From Lachnospiraceae bacterium (GTDB lineage Bacteria; Bacillota; Clostridia; Lachnospirales; Lachnospiraceae), in NCBI GenBank assembly GCA_017553505.1, contig JAFZLD010000017.1:23859-87858 (forward strand): DNA of 64,000 nucleotides, written 5' to 3'. The notes beneath the pieces were generated by a model. The model worked only from the letters and a program-made list of their open reading frames with translations. It searched no databases and was not told where the DNA came from. The translations under genes and the position numbers were made by a program. Shown in pieces: positions 16,621-24,463 of this stretch (position 1 is its first letter; every line of letters starts with the position of its first letter).

Positions 16621-17664
16621 ATGGATAAAAATCCTTTTGCAATCAATTTTGGCAAGGTTCCGTTACAGTATATCAGCAGAGATATTGTGATAGATGAAAT
16701 AGTCGATGAACTCAGTAGCGAGTACGTACAGAACCCGTGTTTCATGCTGACAGGTGCCAGAGGAAGCGGGAAAACGGTAACCTTGACTGCTATAGAGAAG
16801 AAAATAAGTGAATCAAATGATTGGATTATTATTCGTCTGAATCCGGAGAGGAATATGCTTGAGAGCCTTGTTGCCAAGTTATATGACAGTAAGGAATATC
16901 TGACTAAATTTATTGACGCGAGCGTTAATCTTTCCAAGTTTGGTATCGGTGTAAGTCTGGCTTCAAAGCCTCCGATAGCAGATATAGAGTCTGCATTGGA
17001 GATTATACTGAAAGAAGTCAAAAAGAAAAAGAAGAGATTGCTCGTCACTGTTGATGAGGCTTCAAACACCGCATATATGCGCGAGTTTGCAAGCAGTTTT
17101 CAGATAATGATCAGAGAAGAATTGCCTATATATCTTATTATGGCCGGTTTGTATGAAAATATCAGAGGCATAGAGAATGAGAAGAATCTTACGTTTCTTT
17201 ACCGAACTCCCAAATATGAAATGGAACCGCTTAACATTACTATTATAGCCGACAGATATTCCAAAACCATGAAGATGAATTATGAACAGGCTATGGAATG
17301 CGCGCTTATTACGAAGGGGTATCCATTTGCGTATCAGGCATTAGGCAAATATTTGTGGGAAGATGATAAGCATCAATTGAGTATTGAAATTCTGGCCAAA
17401 TTGGATGATGCTTTGAACCATTACGTTTATTCAAAAATATGGGCTGAGCTTTCGCCAAAGGATAAGTGGTACATGTCCTTCATTGTGCAAAAAGAAAAAA
17501 TGTCGGTTTCGGAAATCCTGGAATTGTCAAAGGAAAAGAAAAATGAGTTCTCTCAATATAGAGCCCGCCTAAGGGATAAAGGCTTAATAAATGCTGATTC
17601 TTATGGCGAGATTAGTTTCAGACTTCCCAGGTTTGATGTTTTTGTAAAAAACACGCAGATGTAA
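16621..17664 (+). CDS. AAA+/STAND-like P-loop ATPase with C-terminal winged helix
   Basis: The 347-residue protein has Walker A GARGSGKT (about residues 45-52), a Walker B-like block RLLVTVDEAS (about 138-147), then helical lid regions and a C-terminal winged-helix-like segment (about residues 280-345: S-P-K-D-K-W-Y-M-S, S-V-S-E-I-L-E-L-S, Y-R-A-R-L-R-D-K-G-L-I). The layout is like archaeal-type ATPases and the ORC/Cdc6-like group of AAA_16 proteins, but no specific family is claimed. The ATG at 16621 has GGAGG 5 bases upstream. A phased GTATATA array fills the upstream region and could be its DNA target. No partner gene is adjacent; a broken acetyltransferase follows. Function unknown. Confidence 0.8.
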   Translation: MDKNPFAINFGKVPLQYISRDIVIDEIVDELSSEYVQNPCFMLTGARGSGKTVTLTAIEKKISESNDWIIIRLNPERNMLESLVAKLYDSKEYLTKFIDASVNLSKFGIGVSLASKPPIADIESALEIILKEVKKKKKRLLVTVDEASNTAYMREFASSFQIMIREELPIYLIMAGLYENIRGIENEKNLTFLYRTPKYEMEPLNITIIADRYSKTMKMNYEQAMECALITKGYPFAYQALGKYLWEDDKHQLSIEILAKLDDALNHYVYSKIWAELSPKDKWYMSFIVQKEKMSVSEILELSKEKKNEFSQYRARLRDKGLINADSYGEISFRLPRFDVFVKNTQM

Positions 17665-17674
17665 GAGGTTTATT

Positions 17675-17927
17675 ATGCTTAGATTAAGACCGTTCAAACC
17701 CTGTGACGCTCAGTGCGTGGCACAGTGGTGCAAGGATAAAGATGTATATAACAAATGGGGCGGAAGTTACTATAGGGGTGTTTGAAAATAACATTCCTGC
17801 GCGAAAGTGCTATACCTCTATCGGATTTCATGAATCACCCAATATCCCCGCTCATATGTCAGAAGTTGACGGTGAGCGGTGGAACACACTTGAGTTAATT
17901 ATCACAAAAGAAGAATTCGAAAAATAA
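17675..17927 (+). pseudogene. GNAT acetyltransferase with internal deletion and frameshift
   Basis: An ATG at 17675 starts a typical GNAT N-terminus (M-L-R-L-R-P-F-K-P-C-D-A) that stops at 17783-17785. In another frame, the stretch up to 17927 reads V-T-I-G-V-F-E-N-N-I-P-A-R-K-C-Y, then I-G-F-H-E, the standard GNAT C-terminal acetyl-CoA region. The middle of the fold, about 70 residues, is missing, and the join near 17755-17765 shifts the frame. The gene cannot make an active enzyme. Confidence 0.75.
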
Positions 17928-17938
17928 TAAAAAAGTCC

Positions 17939-17969
17939 TTGACCCTGACGTTACGTAATAGTTTATGGT
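17939..17969 (+). promoter_or_regulatory. MerR/TipA-type promoter with 19-base spacer
   Basis: -35 TTGACC (17939-17944) and a possible -10 TATGGT (17964-17969) are 19 bases apart, with the partial dyad TGACGTTACGTAA in the spacer. This layout is characteristic of autoregulated TipA-like MerR genes. The TipA-like gene starts 27 bases downstream. Confidence 0.75.
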
Positions 17970-17995
17970 ATTATTACACGGAAGGGAGACAAGCC

Positions 17996-18724
17996 ATGAT
18001 GACAGTTAATGAAGTAAGTAAACTGACGGGAGTGAGTATACGCACACTGCAGTATTACGACAACATTGGACTCTTAAAGCCGGCAGAGTATACGGAGTCC
18101 GGATACAGGCTGTATGACGATACGGCGCTGGAAACGTTGCAACAGATATTGTTATTCAGAGAGCTTGAGTTTCCGCTTAAGGAAATTAAGGACATAATCG
18201 GAAGTTCCGACTTTGACAAAAGAAAGGCTTTGGATCAACAGATAGAACTTCTGACTCTCAAGAAAGAGTATTTGGAAAACCTTATTTCTTTTGCCCGTGG
18301 ACTGAAAAAGAAAGGAGCAAAAAATATGGATTTTTCAGCATTTGATACCGCTAAAATAGACGAGTACGCTAAGAAAGCCAAGGAGCAGTGGGGCAACACC
18401 GCCGCATATAAAGAATACGAGAAGAAGGCAGAGGGTCGCTCGAAGGAGGAGGAGGTTTCCGTGATGGAAGAGTTCATGGGACTTTTCGCCGAGTTTGGAA
18501 AGATTAAGGACAAGGCGCCCGAATCTTCAGAGGCGCAGGCTATGGTGCAGAAGCTTAAGGATTACATCACAGAGCATTTCTACAATTGCACCAATGATAT
18601 TCTTGCGGGACTTGGAAAGGCTTATGCAAGCGGTAATGAGTTTACCGAGAATATCGATAAGGCGGGCGGAGTCGGAACGGCTTCTTTTGCGAGCAAAGCG
18701 ATAGCAGTATATTGCGGTAAGTAA
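17996..18724 (+). CDS. MerR-family regulator with TipAS antibiotic-recognition domain
   Basis: The 242-residue protein has a MerR winged helix (residues 1-70, VNEVSKLTGVSIRTLQYYDN and the wing G-Y-R-L-Y), a coiled-coil dimer helix (about 75-110) and a C-terminal TipAS-like domain (about 120-242, with E-E-F-M-G-L-F-A-E-F and H-F-Y-N-C-T). TipA-like proteins bind thiopeptides or other compounds and activate their own promoter, which here has the expected 19-base spacer. The ATG at 17996 has GAAGGGAGA upstream; an immediately following ATG at 17999 is an alternative. No effector gene follows in the same unit. Confidence 0.88.
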   Translation: MMTVNEVSKLTGVSIRTLQYYDNIGLLKPAEYTESGYRLYDDTALETLQQILLFRELEFPLKEIKDIIGSSDFDKRKALDQQIELLTLKKEYLENLISFARGLKKKGAKNMDFSAFDTAKIDEYAKKAKEQWGNTAAYKEYEKKAEGRSKEEEVSVMEEFMGLFAEFGKIKDKAPESSEAQAMVQKLKDYITEHFYNCTNDILAGLGKAYASGNEFTENIDKAGGVGTASFASKAIAVYCGK

Positions 18725-18734
18725 GAATTGAAGG

Positions 18735-18773
18735 GCAGACTGAACCAATAATATAGTTCAGCCTGCTTTTTTT
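18735..18773 (+). terminator. Rho-independent terminator
   Basis: GCAGACTGAAC pairs with GTTCAGCCTGC and seven T follow. It belongs loosely to the GCAGAC-type hairpins found behind several genes in this zone. Confidence 0.85.
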
Positions 18774-18804
18774 ATGTTATGCTATTGTCAGTGAGGAAAT
18801 TTTT

Positions 18805-19458
18805 ATGAAACACATAGATGCTGACGGAATTACATTTATAGAACCGCTATCCGGCACGGGCGAGTGGTATTACGGAATAGGCTACGAGCACGGCGACCTT
18901 TATGAGGCGGAAGAACTGTATAAGATGGGGGAGCCGGTTAAGGGCAGGAGCCTTGTGCTGGTGCATTACCCCGACGGAACCGTATACAGACCGGTGCCCA
19001 AGGAAGAAGGGAAATATACTACGCCGCCGAAGTATTACGAGGGCGGAATATACTTAATTCGTGTGGACTTTCCGCGGGGCATGATAGAGATTGTCAGATT
19101 CGATGAGAAGAGTCACGAGACGAGCGTCACGGCCGAGATTCCGCTTAATTCGGTTAAGGACTGCTACAATTTGGGATTGACGACTAAGCCACTCACGATG
19201 ACGAGGCAGTGTGTGGGCGACAATGATTTTGAGATAGTATGGCCAGAGAAGGTTAAGTTTAAGATGGATGACCACGACTCTTTCTTTTTACGGGATGGGG
19301 ATAAGCTTTACTTCAGCAGGTGGCATGAGGAGGGCGACGGTCCTGACTATAATTACCGGGAAGAAATTGTAGTAAGGAATTTAAAGGGCGAAGTTACGGA
19401 TACTTTCGCGGGAGATATACAGATTATGCCAAACGGAGAGTACTGGCATTTGAAATAA
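18805..19458 (+). CDS. Unrecognised 217-residue protein
   Basis: A single soluble domain, rich in Tyr, Trp, Gly and charged residues and alternating in beta-strand fashion (for example G-E-W-Y-Y-G-I-G-Y and G-G-I-Y-L-I-R-V-D-F). No signal peptide, membrane helix, catalytic or metal motif is seen. It is preceded by the TipA-gene terminator and a TTATGCTAT -10-like element about 25 bases upstream. The next gene, 30 bases downstream, may share the transcript. Function not recognised. Confidence 0.75.
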   Translation: MKHIDADGITFIEPLSGTGEWYYGIGYEHGDLYEAEELYKMGEPVKGRSLVLVHYPDGTVYRPVPKEEGKYTTPPKYYEGGIYLIRVDFPRGMIEIVRFDEKSHETSVTAEIPLNSVKDCYNLGLTTKPLTMTRQCVGDNDFEIVWPEKVKFKMDDHDSFFLRDGDKLYFSRWHEEGDGPDYNYREEIVVRNLKGEVTDTFAGDIQIMPNGEYWHLK

Positions 19459-19488
19459 AAAGGGAATTGAATCGGAGGAGGAATTATT

Positions 19489-19992
19489 ATGGCTTTACCT
19501 GAAAGAATTCACAGGAAGACAGATGAAGCGGATTATGTTTTGGTAGATGATGAGGGCAATGAGGTTAAACGGAGTCTTTACAAGCATTGGTATGCCGGAA
19601 AGCGGTATGCTATGATTTGGGAGACGAAGTATTCGCCTTCGGAGACTCCTACGGTTTATGAGGAGCCCAATGATGACGATCACTTTTTCATGATTCATGA
19701 TGATAAGCTTATAGCTGAAATTGCCGATGATTTTTGGAAGGCTGTGTCACAGCCGCTTCAGACCGATGGACCGGCTTGGTATTACGAGAATAAACGCCCC
19801 GATATCGGAGCTATGGAACCGGTTAAGAACTTCATGGGCATAAGCGGGTTAAATATGCTGATGGGCGAAGAACCGCAGAAAATCGAGCGCCCCAAGAATA
19901 TCATACACGAGGACGGAACATGGACCTGCGTGACCTGCAATCACGTCAACAGCGGCAGATTCTGCTCGGAGTGCGGATATCCCAAGGAATAA
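19489..19992 (+). CDS. Unrecognised protein with C-terminal zinc ribbon
   Basis: The 167-residue protein ends with C-V-T-C-N-H-V-N-S-G-R-F-C-S-E-C-G-Y, a CxxC...CxxC zinc-ribbon of the kind often fused to regulatory or adaptor proteins. The N-terminus contains D-Y-V-L-V-D-D-E-G-N-E-V, very similar to the N-terminus of the large GH25 protein at 30492 (V-Y-I-L-V-D-E-D-G-N-E-V). The RBS GGAGGA lies 8 bases before the ATG. It probably shares a transcript with the preceding unknown gene and is followed by a strong terminator. Confidence 0.78.
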   Translation: MALPERIHRKTDEADYVLVDDEGNEVKRSLYKHWYAGKRYAMIWETKYSPSETPTVYEEPNDDDHFFMIHDDKLIAEIADDFWKAVSQPLQTDGPAWYYENKRPDIGAMEPVKNFMGISGLNMLMGEEPQKIERPKNIIHEDGTWTCVTCNHVNSGRFCSECGYPKE

Positions 19993-20027
19993 AAGCGCAG
20001 CAAGTGACAAAAGAATAAATAAGTGTA

Positions 20028-20071
20028 AAGCAGACTCAAATTAGTGTAATGGGGAGTCTGCTTTTTCTTTT
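20028..20071 (+). terminator. Terminator hairpin of the GCAGACTC family
   Basis: GCAGACTC (20030-20037) pairs with GAGTCTGC (20054-20061), followed by TTTTTCTTTTGCC. The loop contains AATTAGTGTAAT. Flank and loop resemble the hairpin at 22500-22537. Confidence 0.85.
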
Positions 20072-20120
20072 GCCTTAATATGTAGACTGTAAAGGGATGT
20101 TAGATAGAAGGGAGCCGATA

Positions 20121-20333
20121 ATGGGAATGAGTAAGTATGAACCTTTATGGGAATATGTCAAAGAAAACGGGGAAAACCGTCTTGTAATGACTTACGAAGA
20201 GGCTGAAAACGTACTGAATTTTCCTATTGAGCATTCTTTCCTGACTTATAAGAAGGAATTGCAGAATTACGGGTACGTGGTAAAGAAGATTTCCATGAAA
20301 GACGAAAGGATACTGTTTGAAAAGATAAGTTAG
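20121..20333 (+). CDS. Small DUF7662-like protein
   Basis: The 70-residue protein reads Y-E-P-L-W-E-Y-V, then V-M-T-Y-E-E-A-E-N-V-L-N-F-P-I, and ends with a beta-hairpin, which matches the general pattern of the small DUF7662 fold (K-Y-x-P-L-x-x-Y-L ... L-T-F-E-E-I-E). The usual tryptophan-rich middle is altered. The ATG at 20121 has AAGGGAG 6 bases upstream; an in-frame ATG at 20097 has none. Function unknown; the family assignment is from memory of its pattern and is moderate. Confidence 0.65.
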   Translation: MGMSKYEPLWEYVKENGENRLVMTYEEAENVLNFPIEHSFLTYKKELQNYGYVVKKISMKDERILFEKIS

Positions 20334-20412
20334 CGGTGCGATTCTACTTTGAGTAGGTAGCGTGTGGCTGTCATCTGTCTTATCATCACGGTATCGGAAG
20401 GAGGCGGTAATC

Positions 20413-21288
20413 ATGGATAATACAACAGCTAAGGTGAGTTGCTTTGCAAGAGCATATCACTACAAGAACAACACAACACACATTTTCGCAGACAACTGTG
20501 CGCAGAAAATTCTCGGCGAGGAATATGCTCAGATAGCGGAGAGCATGGCGCAGGGAATTAACTTCTTTATGCCCGGGTTCAAAGGAAGCAAAGAGGACGG
20601 ACTCAGATTAATCGTAGACAATCAGCTATCACCTTCGGTGCTCGGAAGAAGTGCTTTCTGCGAAAGAAAGCTTTCCGAAGCTGAGGCCGACGGTTGCAGG
20701 CAGTATGTACTCTTTGCGGCAGGGTATGATACTTATGCCTTGAGAAACACAGATGCATCGGTAAAAGTTTATGAGCTCGATTTGCCTGAAATGGTTGAAG
20801 ACAAAAGAAGCAGAATGGGAAAATTGGGGAAGGAATCGAGCGCGACGTATGTACGCTGTAATCTGGCGGAAGAAACCTGGCCGGACAAGCTTTTGGAAAA
20901 AGGCTTTAAAGAAACGGATAGAGCCTTCGGAAGCCTGCTCGGAATCAGCTACTATCTTGAAAAAGAAGAATGGGAGAGACTGTTACGCAGTGTAGCAGGC
21001 ATTATGCCGAAGGGGTCGAAGATATGCTTTGATTATCCTTTGGCTCAGGAGAGTAAAGAAACTATAGTAAATAAGGCACTTGCAAGCGGTGCCGGTGAGC
21101 GTATGAAAGCGCTGTACACGGAGGCGGGTATGCGTGTTCTTTTGACGGAGTGCGGATTCAGAGTGACGGAGCATCTTGAGGCTTCGGATATGACGGATAG
21201 GTACTTCGCAGATTATAACAAGAATACGCCGGATCATCCGATGAAGGCGCCGGAAGGCGTAGCCTACGTGCTTGCGGTAAGAATGTAA
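20413..21288 (+). CDS. Class I SAM methyltransferase, leucine carboxyl methyltransferase/TcmP-like family
   Basis: The 291-residue protein has the family features V-L-G-R-S-A-F-C-E, Y-V-L-F-A-A-G-Y-D-T-Y-A-L-R (SAM motif I region) and V-Y-E-L-D-L-P-E-M-V-E-D-K (acidic motif II). These match the PPM1/TcmP-type methyltransferases that modify small natural products or carboxyl groups. The ATG at 20413 follows GGAAGGAGG; a longer in-frame start at 20362 has no RBS. It lies alone, followed by a relic of a NUDIX gene. Substrate unknown. Confidence 0.85.
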   Translation: MDNTTAKVSCFARAYHYKNNTTHIFADNCAQKILGEEYAQIAESMAQGINFFMPGFKGSKEDGLRLIVDNQLSPSVLGRSAFCERKLSEAEADGCRQYVLFAAGYDTYALRNTDASVKVYELDLPEMVEDKRSRMGKLGKESSATYVRCNLAEETWPDKLLEKGFKETDRAFGSLLGISYYLEKEEWERLLRSVAGIMPKGSKICFDYPLAQESKETIVNKALASGAGERMKALYTEAGMRVLLTECGFRVTEHLEASDMTDRYFADYNKNTPDHPMKAPEGVAYVLAVRM

Positions 21289-21304
21289 TCGGTACCGATA
21301 TAAT

Positions 21305-21433
21305 CAACATCTCTTCACTATCGACTTGATGCACTGCAAGGAACCGATAAGGCCTCCAGGAGACCCTCGGCGGGCAGCAATCATTATCAAGGGCGGTAAG
21401 ATTGCGCTTGTGTACAATAAAGTTGTTAAATAT
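21305..21433 (+). pseudogene. Relic of a NUDIX hydrolase N-terminus
   Basis: Translation from 21305 gives Q-H-L-F-T-I-D-L, then R-R-A-A-I-I-I-K-G-G-K-I-A-L-V-Y-N-K-V-V-K-Y. This is a clear paralogue of the first 45 residues of the intact NUDIX gene at 21979 (Q-L-F-T-I-D-L, then S-A-R-A-I-I-I-K-G-D-K-I-A-L-V-Y-S-K-V-E-K-Y). There is no start codon in a sensible place and the NUDIX box is missing. It is a truncated duplicate, 0.5 kb from the intact copy. Confidence 0.75.
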
Positions 21434-21437
21434 CTAT

Positions 21438-21473
21438 TAAGCAGACTCTATTTCGGTGAAATGAGTCTGCTTA
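21438..21473 (+). other. Long perfect hairpin of the GCAGACTC family
   Basis: TAAGCAGACTC (21438-21448) pairs with GAGTCTGCTTA (21463-21473), and ATTTC/GAAAT extend the stem inwards. It is not followed by a T-run but by a TATAAT (21479-21484) that may drive the next gene. It shares its arms with the terminator at 20028. Confidence 0.75.
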
Positions 21474-21514
21474 TAGTGTATAATGACGAAAGATGATTAG
21501 TTGGGAGAAGAGAA

Positions 21515-21961
21515 ATGGTGGTCTTTAAAAGAGTCAGCGTGGAGTCGCAGGATGCGGTAACGCTGCTTAATGAGTTAAACGATACTCTTATGGGGATTCT
21601 GGGGCACAACGGTACCATGCATGTGTGCATGGACGATTTCAAGCTTGAGAGAGCGTTCTTTCTGATAGGCTATGATGCGGACGAGCCGATGTGCTGTGCA
21701 GGAGTTCGCCGCATGGATGATAAGACCGGCGAGATTAAACGTGTCTACGCAAGAGAGAATAAAAAGGGGCTTGGTGCCGCTTTGATGCGTGCGCTGGAGA
21801 GAGAAGCCCGTGTGGAAGGCTACAAGAGACTGGCTCTTGAGTGTCGCGCAGGCAATACTCACGCAATAGAATTCTACAAAAGAAACGGTTACATCGTCTG
21901 CGATAGTTACCCGCCATATGACGAGGAAGACGATGCGGTGTGCCTTGATAAGAAATTGTAA
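21515..21961 (+). CDS. GNAT-family N-acetyltransferase
   Basis: The 148-residue protein has the GNAT core: acceptor-side beta strands, then I-K-R-V-Y-A-R-E-N-K-K-G-L-G-A-A-L-M (the acetyl-CoA pyrophosphate loop, R/Q-x-x-G-x-G/A) and the C-terminal block L-E-C-R-A-G-N-T-H-A-I-E-F-Y-K-R-N-G-Y. It is cytosolic. RBS GGGAGAAG precedes the ATG. It is followed after 17 bases by the NUDIX gene, so the two are probably cotranscribed. Substrate unknown. Confidence 0.88.
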   Translation: MVVFKRVSVESQDAVTLLNELNDTLMGILGHNGTMHVCMDDFKLERAFFLIGYDADEPMCCAGVRRMDDKTGEIKRVYARENKKGLGAALMRALEREARVEGYKRLALECRAGNTHAIEFYKRNGYIVCDSYPPYDEEDDAVCLDKKL

Positions 21962-21978
21962 GAGAACAGGGGGACTTG

Positions 21979-22491
21979 ATGGAACAACTTTTTACAATCG
22001 ATTTAAAAGATTATAATGAGAACGACCACGTATTCAGACGCCCTTCGGCCAGGGCAATTATCATAAAGGGTGACAAGATAGCGCTGGTGTACAGTAAGGT
22101 TGAGAAATATTACAAGTTCCCGGGTGGAGGCATCCACGACGATGAGGACAAGAGAGAAGCTCTTATCCGGGAAGTCAGGGAAGAAGTCGGCATGGTGGTT
22201 AAGCCGGAGACCATAAAGGAGTTCGGAAGCGTTTTAAGGCGCCAAAAGGCCAAGGAAGAAGGAGTAATCTTTGAACAGGAGAATTATTACTACTTCTGCG
22301 AGACTGAGGACGAACTGGTAAGTCAGGAGCTTGACGAGTACGAGAAAGAAGCGGAGTTCGAGCTTAGGATTGTACCGATAGATGAGGCAATCGCGACCAA
22401 TGAAGCTTATACAAGCACGGATTCTTTCAATCCCGTGATGATTAAGCGAGAGTGTCGCGTGCTTAGAATGATAAAGGAAACATTAAATTAA
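21979..22491 (+). CDS. NUDIX hydrolase
   Basis: The 170-residue protein has the NUDIX box G-G-I-H-D-D-E then D-K-R-E-A-L-I-REVREEVG, fitting G-x5-E-x7-REUxEExGU exactly, so it should hydrolyse a nucleoside diphosphate linked to another moiety. The ATG at 21979 follows AGGGGGA; the TTG at 21976 is in frame but less likely. It is close behind a GNAT gene. A truncated paralogue lies at 21305. Substrate cannot be predicted. Confidence 0.88.
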   Translation: MEQLFTIDLKDYNENDHVFRRPSARAIIIKGDKIALVYSKVEKYYKFPGGGIHDDEDKREALIREVREEVGMVVKPETIKEFGSVLRRQKAKEEGVIFEQENYYYFCETEDELVSQELDEYEKEAEFELRIVPIDEAIATNEAYTSTDSFNPVMIKRECRVLRMIKETLN

Positions 22492-22499
22492 GTGTACAG

Positions 22500-22537
22500 C
22501 AGACCTGAATCGGTGTGATTTAGGTCTGTTTTCTTTT
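22500..22537 (+). terminator. Terminator hairpin of the GCAGAC family
   Basis: AGACCTGAATC (22501-22511) pairs with GATTTAGGTCT (22517-22527) around the loop GGTGT, followed by GTTTTCTTTTGTC. The upstream flank AAGTGTACAGC and the loop resemble those of the terminator at 20028. Confidence 0.85.
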
Positions 22538-22575
22538 GTCGTGATAAGCTGTCCTGAGGCTATGGAGGTGAAAGA

Positions 22576-22977
22576 ATGATAGTATCGACAGTAAAAGAAG
22601 TGTTTCCAAACAATATAAGAGAAGTCTGGGATGTGGTGACGTCGCTTGATAAGTATGCCTGGAGAAGCGATATCGCCAAGATTGATATAATAAACAGCAA
22701 ACAGTTTGTGGAATACTCAATGGATGGGACTCCCACATATTTCAGCGTAACGGGTATAGAACCGCTCAAACGCTGGGAATTTGACATGGGAAACAACAAT
22801 GTGGAAGGACACTGGATTGGCGAATTTTCCTACAAGTATGGAAGAACCACAGTGGAATTTACCGAGGAGATAAGGGTTAAGAAGTGGTATTTGAAGCCTT
22901 TTGCAAGGCGTTACCTTAAAAGGCAGCAGGAAGTATATATGCAGGATTTAAGAAAGGTACTGTATCATGAAGTGTAG
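22576..22977 (+). CDS. SRPBCC-family (polyketide cyclase/START-like) protein
   Basis: The 133-residue protein begins with V-S-T-V-K-E-V-F-P-N-N-I-R-E-V-W-D-V-V-T, the typical opening of SRPBCC lipid/ligand-binding folds, and has the alternating strands and C-terminal long helix of that fold. Strong RBS GGAGGTGA precedes the ATG. It is monocistronic between two hairpin terminators. The family contains ligand-binding and cyclase proteins of many roles, so function remains open. Confidence 0.8.
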   Translation: MIVSTVKEVFPNNIREVWDVVTSLDKYAWRSDIAKIDIINSKQFVEYSMDGTPTYFSVTGIEPLKRWEFDMGNNNVEGHWIGEFSYKYGRTTVEFTEEIRVKKWYLKPFARRYLKRQQEVYMQDLRKVLYHEV

Positions 22978-22978
22978 G

Positions 22979-23013
22979 AGAGGAAGCAGAGGCTTCCTCT
23001 TTTATGTTATAAT
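22979..23013 (+). terminator. Terminator joined to an extended -10 promoter
   Basis: AGAGGAAGC (22979-22987) pairs with GCTTCCTCT (22992-23000), then TTTTATG leads directly into TGTTATAAT (23005-23013), a TGn-extended -10. A second TGGTATAAT lies at 23052-23060. Either could drive the MATE gene. Confidence 0.75.
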
Positions 23014-23110
23014 TGTTTCGAAAAAAGTGCTTACGAAGGGTGGGGCCTTGGTGGTATAATGCCGGATGCGTTAAGACACAGGAGTGTTCGGGCGCGGAAA
23101 GGAATACTTC

Positions 23111-24433
23111 ATGGAAGAAAGAAGTGCTTTTGATACAGAACGATTGGTGCATACATACTTTAAGATGGCGTTGCCGGTTGTGTTCAGCATGGTTATTACA
23201 CTGATTTACAACCTCGCGGATACGTATTTTATTGCAAGGACCAATGATGCCGTACTAGTAGCGGGCGTGTCATTGTGCGCACCGTTATTTACAGCGCTTA
23301 TGGCTATTGGAAATATATATGGACAGGGCGGAAGCTCCCTCATTGCAAGGCTTCTTGGCAACAATGATACTGATAGCATTAAGAGGGTGAGCTCGTTCTG
23401 CTTTTACCTCGCTATTGCAACGGGCGTGATTATTGCTGTTGTCATGCGTGCCTTTTCTTTGCCTATACTCAAACTTCTCGGCGTAAGTTCGCAGACCCTT
23501 TTGCCGGCTGCGGAGTACTACTCTGTCATAGTCATGGGCGCACCGCTCTTGATTTTGTCATTTATTCATACGAACTTGATGCGAAGCGAAGGCATGGCGA
23601 CAACATCGATGATATGTACCGTGTCGGGCTCGATTCTTAACATTATCCTTGACCCTATATTCATAAGCGTGTTCGGATGGGGCGCTTGGGGCGCGGCACT
23701 TGCTACGATTCTCGGGTATGTGTTGACGGATATTTTGTGCCTGTTCTTTGTTCTTCGCAAAAGCAAGGTTCTCTCTGTCGATATTCGTAATTCGCATGTG
23801 CAGGGTAACGAGCTCGGTCAGATATTCGGCGTGGGCATTACTGCGGCGATTACCAATATTGCTTCAAGCGTTTGCATGATTCTTATGAACCAGTTTCTTA
23901 AGGAATACGGCGACGAGAAGATTGCTGCGCTCGGAATAGTTATGAAGATTACTATGATAGTGCAGCTTATGCTTGTGGGATTTTCTTTTGGAGGAGTGCC
24001 GTTATTCGGCTTCCTGTTTGGAGCGGGGCAGAAAGAAAAACTCAAGGAACTTCTGCATTTCTGTACAACATTCCTCTGCGGGCTGGCGCTTGTGGAGTCG
24101 CTCATTGTGTTCCTGACAGCCAAGCCTTTTATGAGAGTTTTCATAGAGGATGAGGCTATTATTGCAGATGGCGCAGTGATGTTACGCTGGCAGATTTTCG
24201 GCATGGTATTCTGCGCGATAGTGCTTCTTTATACATGTCTATTCCAGGCAAGCGGCAAGGCGTTACAGGCACTTGCGATGTCGCTTAGCAGACAGGGACT
24301 TATATTTGTGGCAGTATTCGTGATCGCTACGATTATAGCGGGATATCAGGGATTTCTGATGTCACAGCTTATATCCGATGCGGTAAGCGCGGCACTGGCG
24401 CTGGTATTATACAAGTTTGCGTTTAGGAAATAA
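23111..24433 (+). CDS. MATE-family efflux transporter
   Basis: The 440-residue protein has 12 hydrophobic segments in two related halves, with the family hallmarks at the N-terminus: M-A-L-P-V-V-F-S-M-V, Y-N-L-A-D-T-Y-F-I-A (TM1-2) and Y-G-Q-G-G-S-S-L-I-A-R (TM2-3 loop). It resembles MepA/NorM-type Na+- or H+-coupled multidrug exporters. The ATG at 23111 has AAAGGA 8 bases upstream; an in-frame ATG at 23084 has no RBS. The gene ends facing a LysR regulator on the other strand. Substrate unknown. Confidence 0.9.
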   Translation: MEERSAFDTERLVHTYFKMALPVVFSMVITLIYNLADTYFIARTNDAVLVAGVSLCAPLFTALMAIGNIYGQGGSSLIARLLGNNDTDSIKRVSSFCFYLAIATGVIIAVVMRAFSLPILKLLGVSSQTLLPAAEYYSVIVMGAPLLILSFIHTNLMRSEGMATTSMICTVSGSILNIILDPIFISVFGWGAWGAALATILGYVLTDILCLFFVLRKSKVLSVDIRNSHVQGNELGQIFGVGITAAITNIASSVCMILMNQFLKEYGDEKIAALGIVMKITMIVQLMLVGFSFGGVPLFGFLFGAGQKEKLKELLHFCTTFLCGLALVESLIVFLTAKPFMRVFIEDEAIIADGAVMLRWQIFGMVFCAIVLLYTCLFQASGKALQALAMSLSRQGLIFVAVFVIATIIAGYQGFLMSQLISDAVSAALALVLYKFAFRK

Positions 24434-24463
24434 AAGACCCGTGCGGTTACACGAGTCCTTTAA
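24434..24463. terminator. Imperfect hairpin between convergent MATE and lysR genes
   Basis: AAAGACCCGTG and CACGAGTCCTTT pair with two mismatches, giving T-rich tails on both strands. It overlaps the last codons of the LysR gene. Confidence 0.5.

Noticed and set aside
20362-22977. Biosynthetic gene cluster (methyltransferase, GNAT, NUDIX, SRPBCC)
   Set aside because: The genes are separately terminated single units without a core synthase or shared operon.
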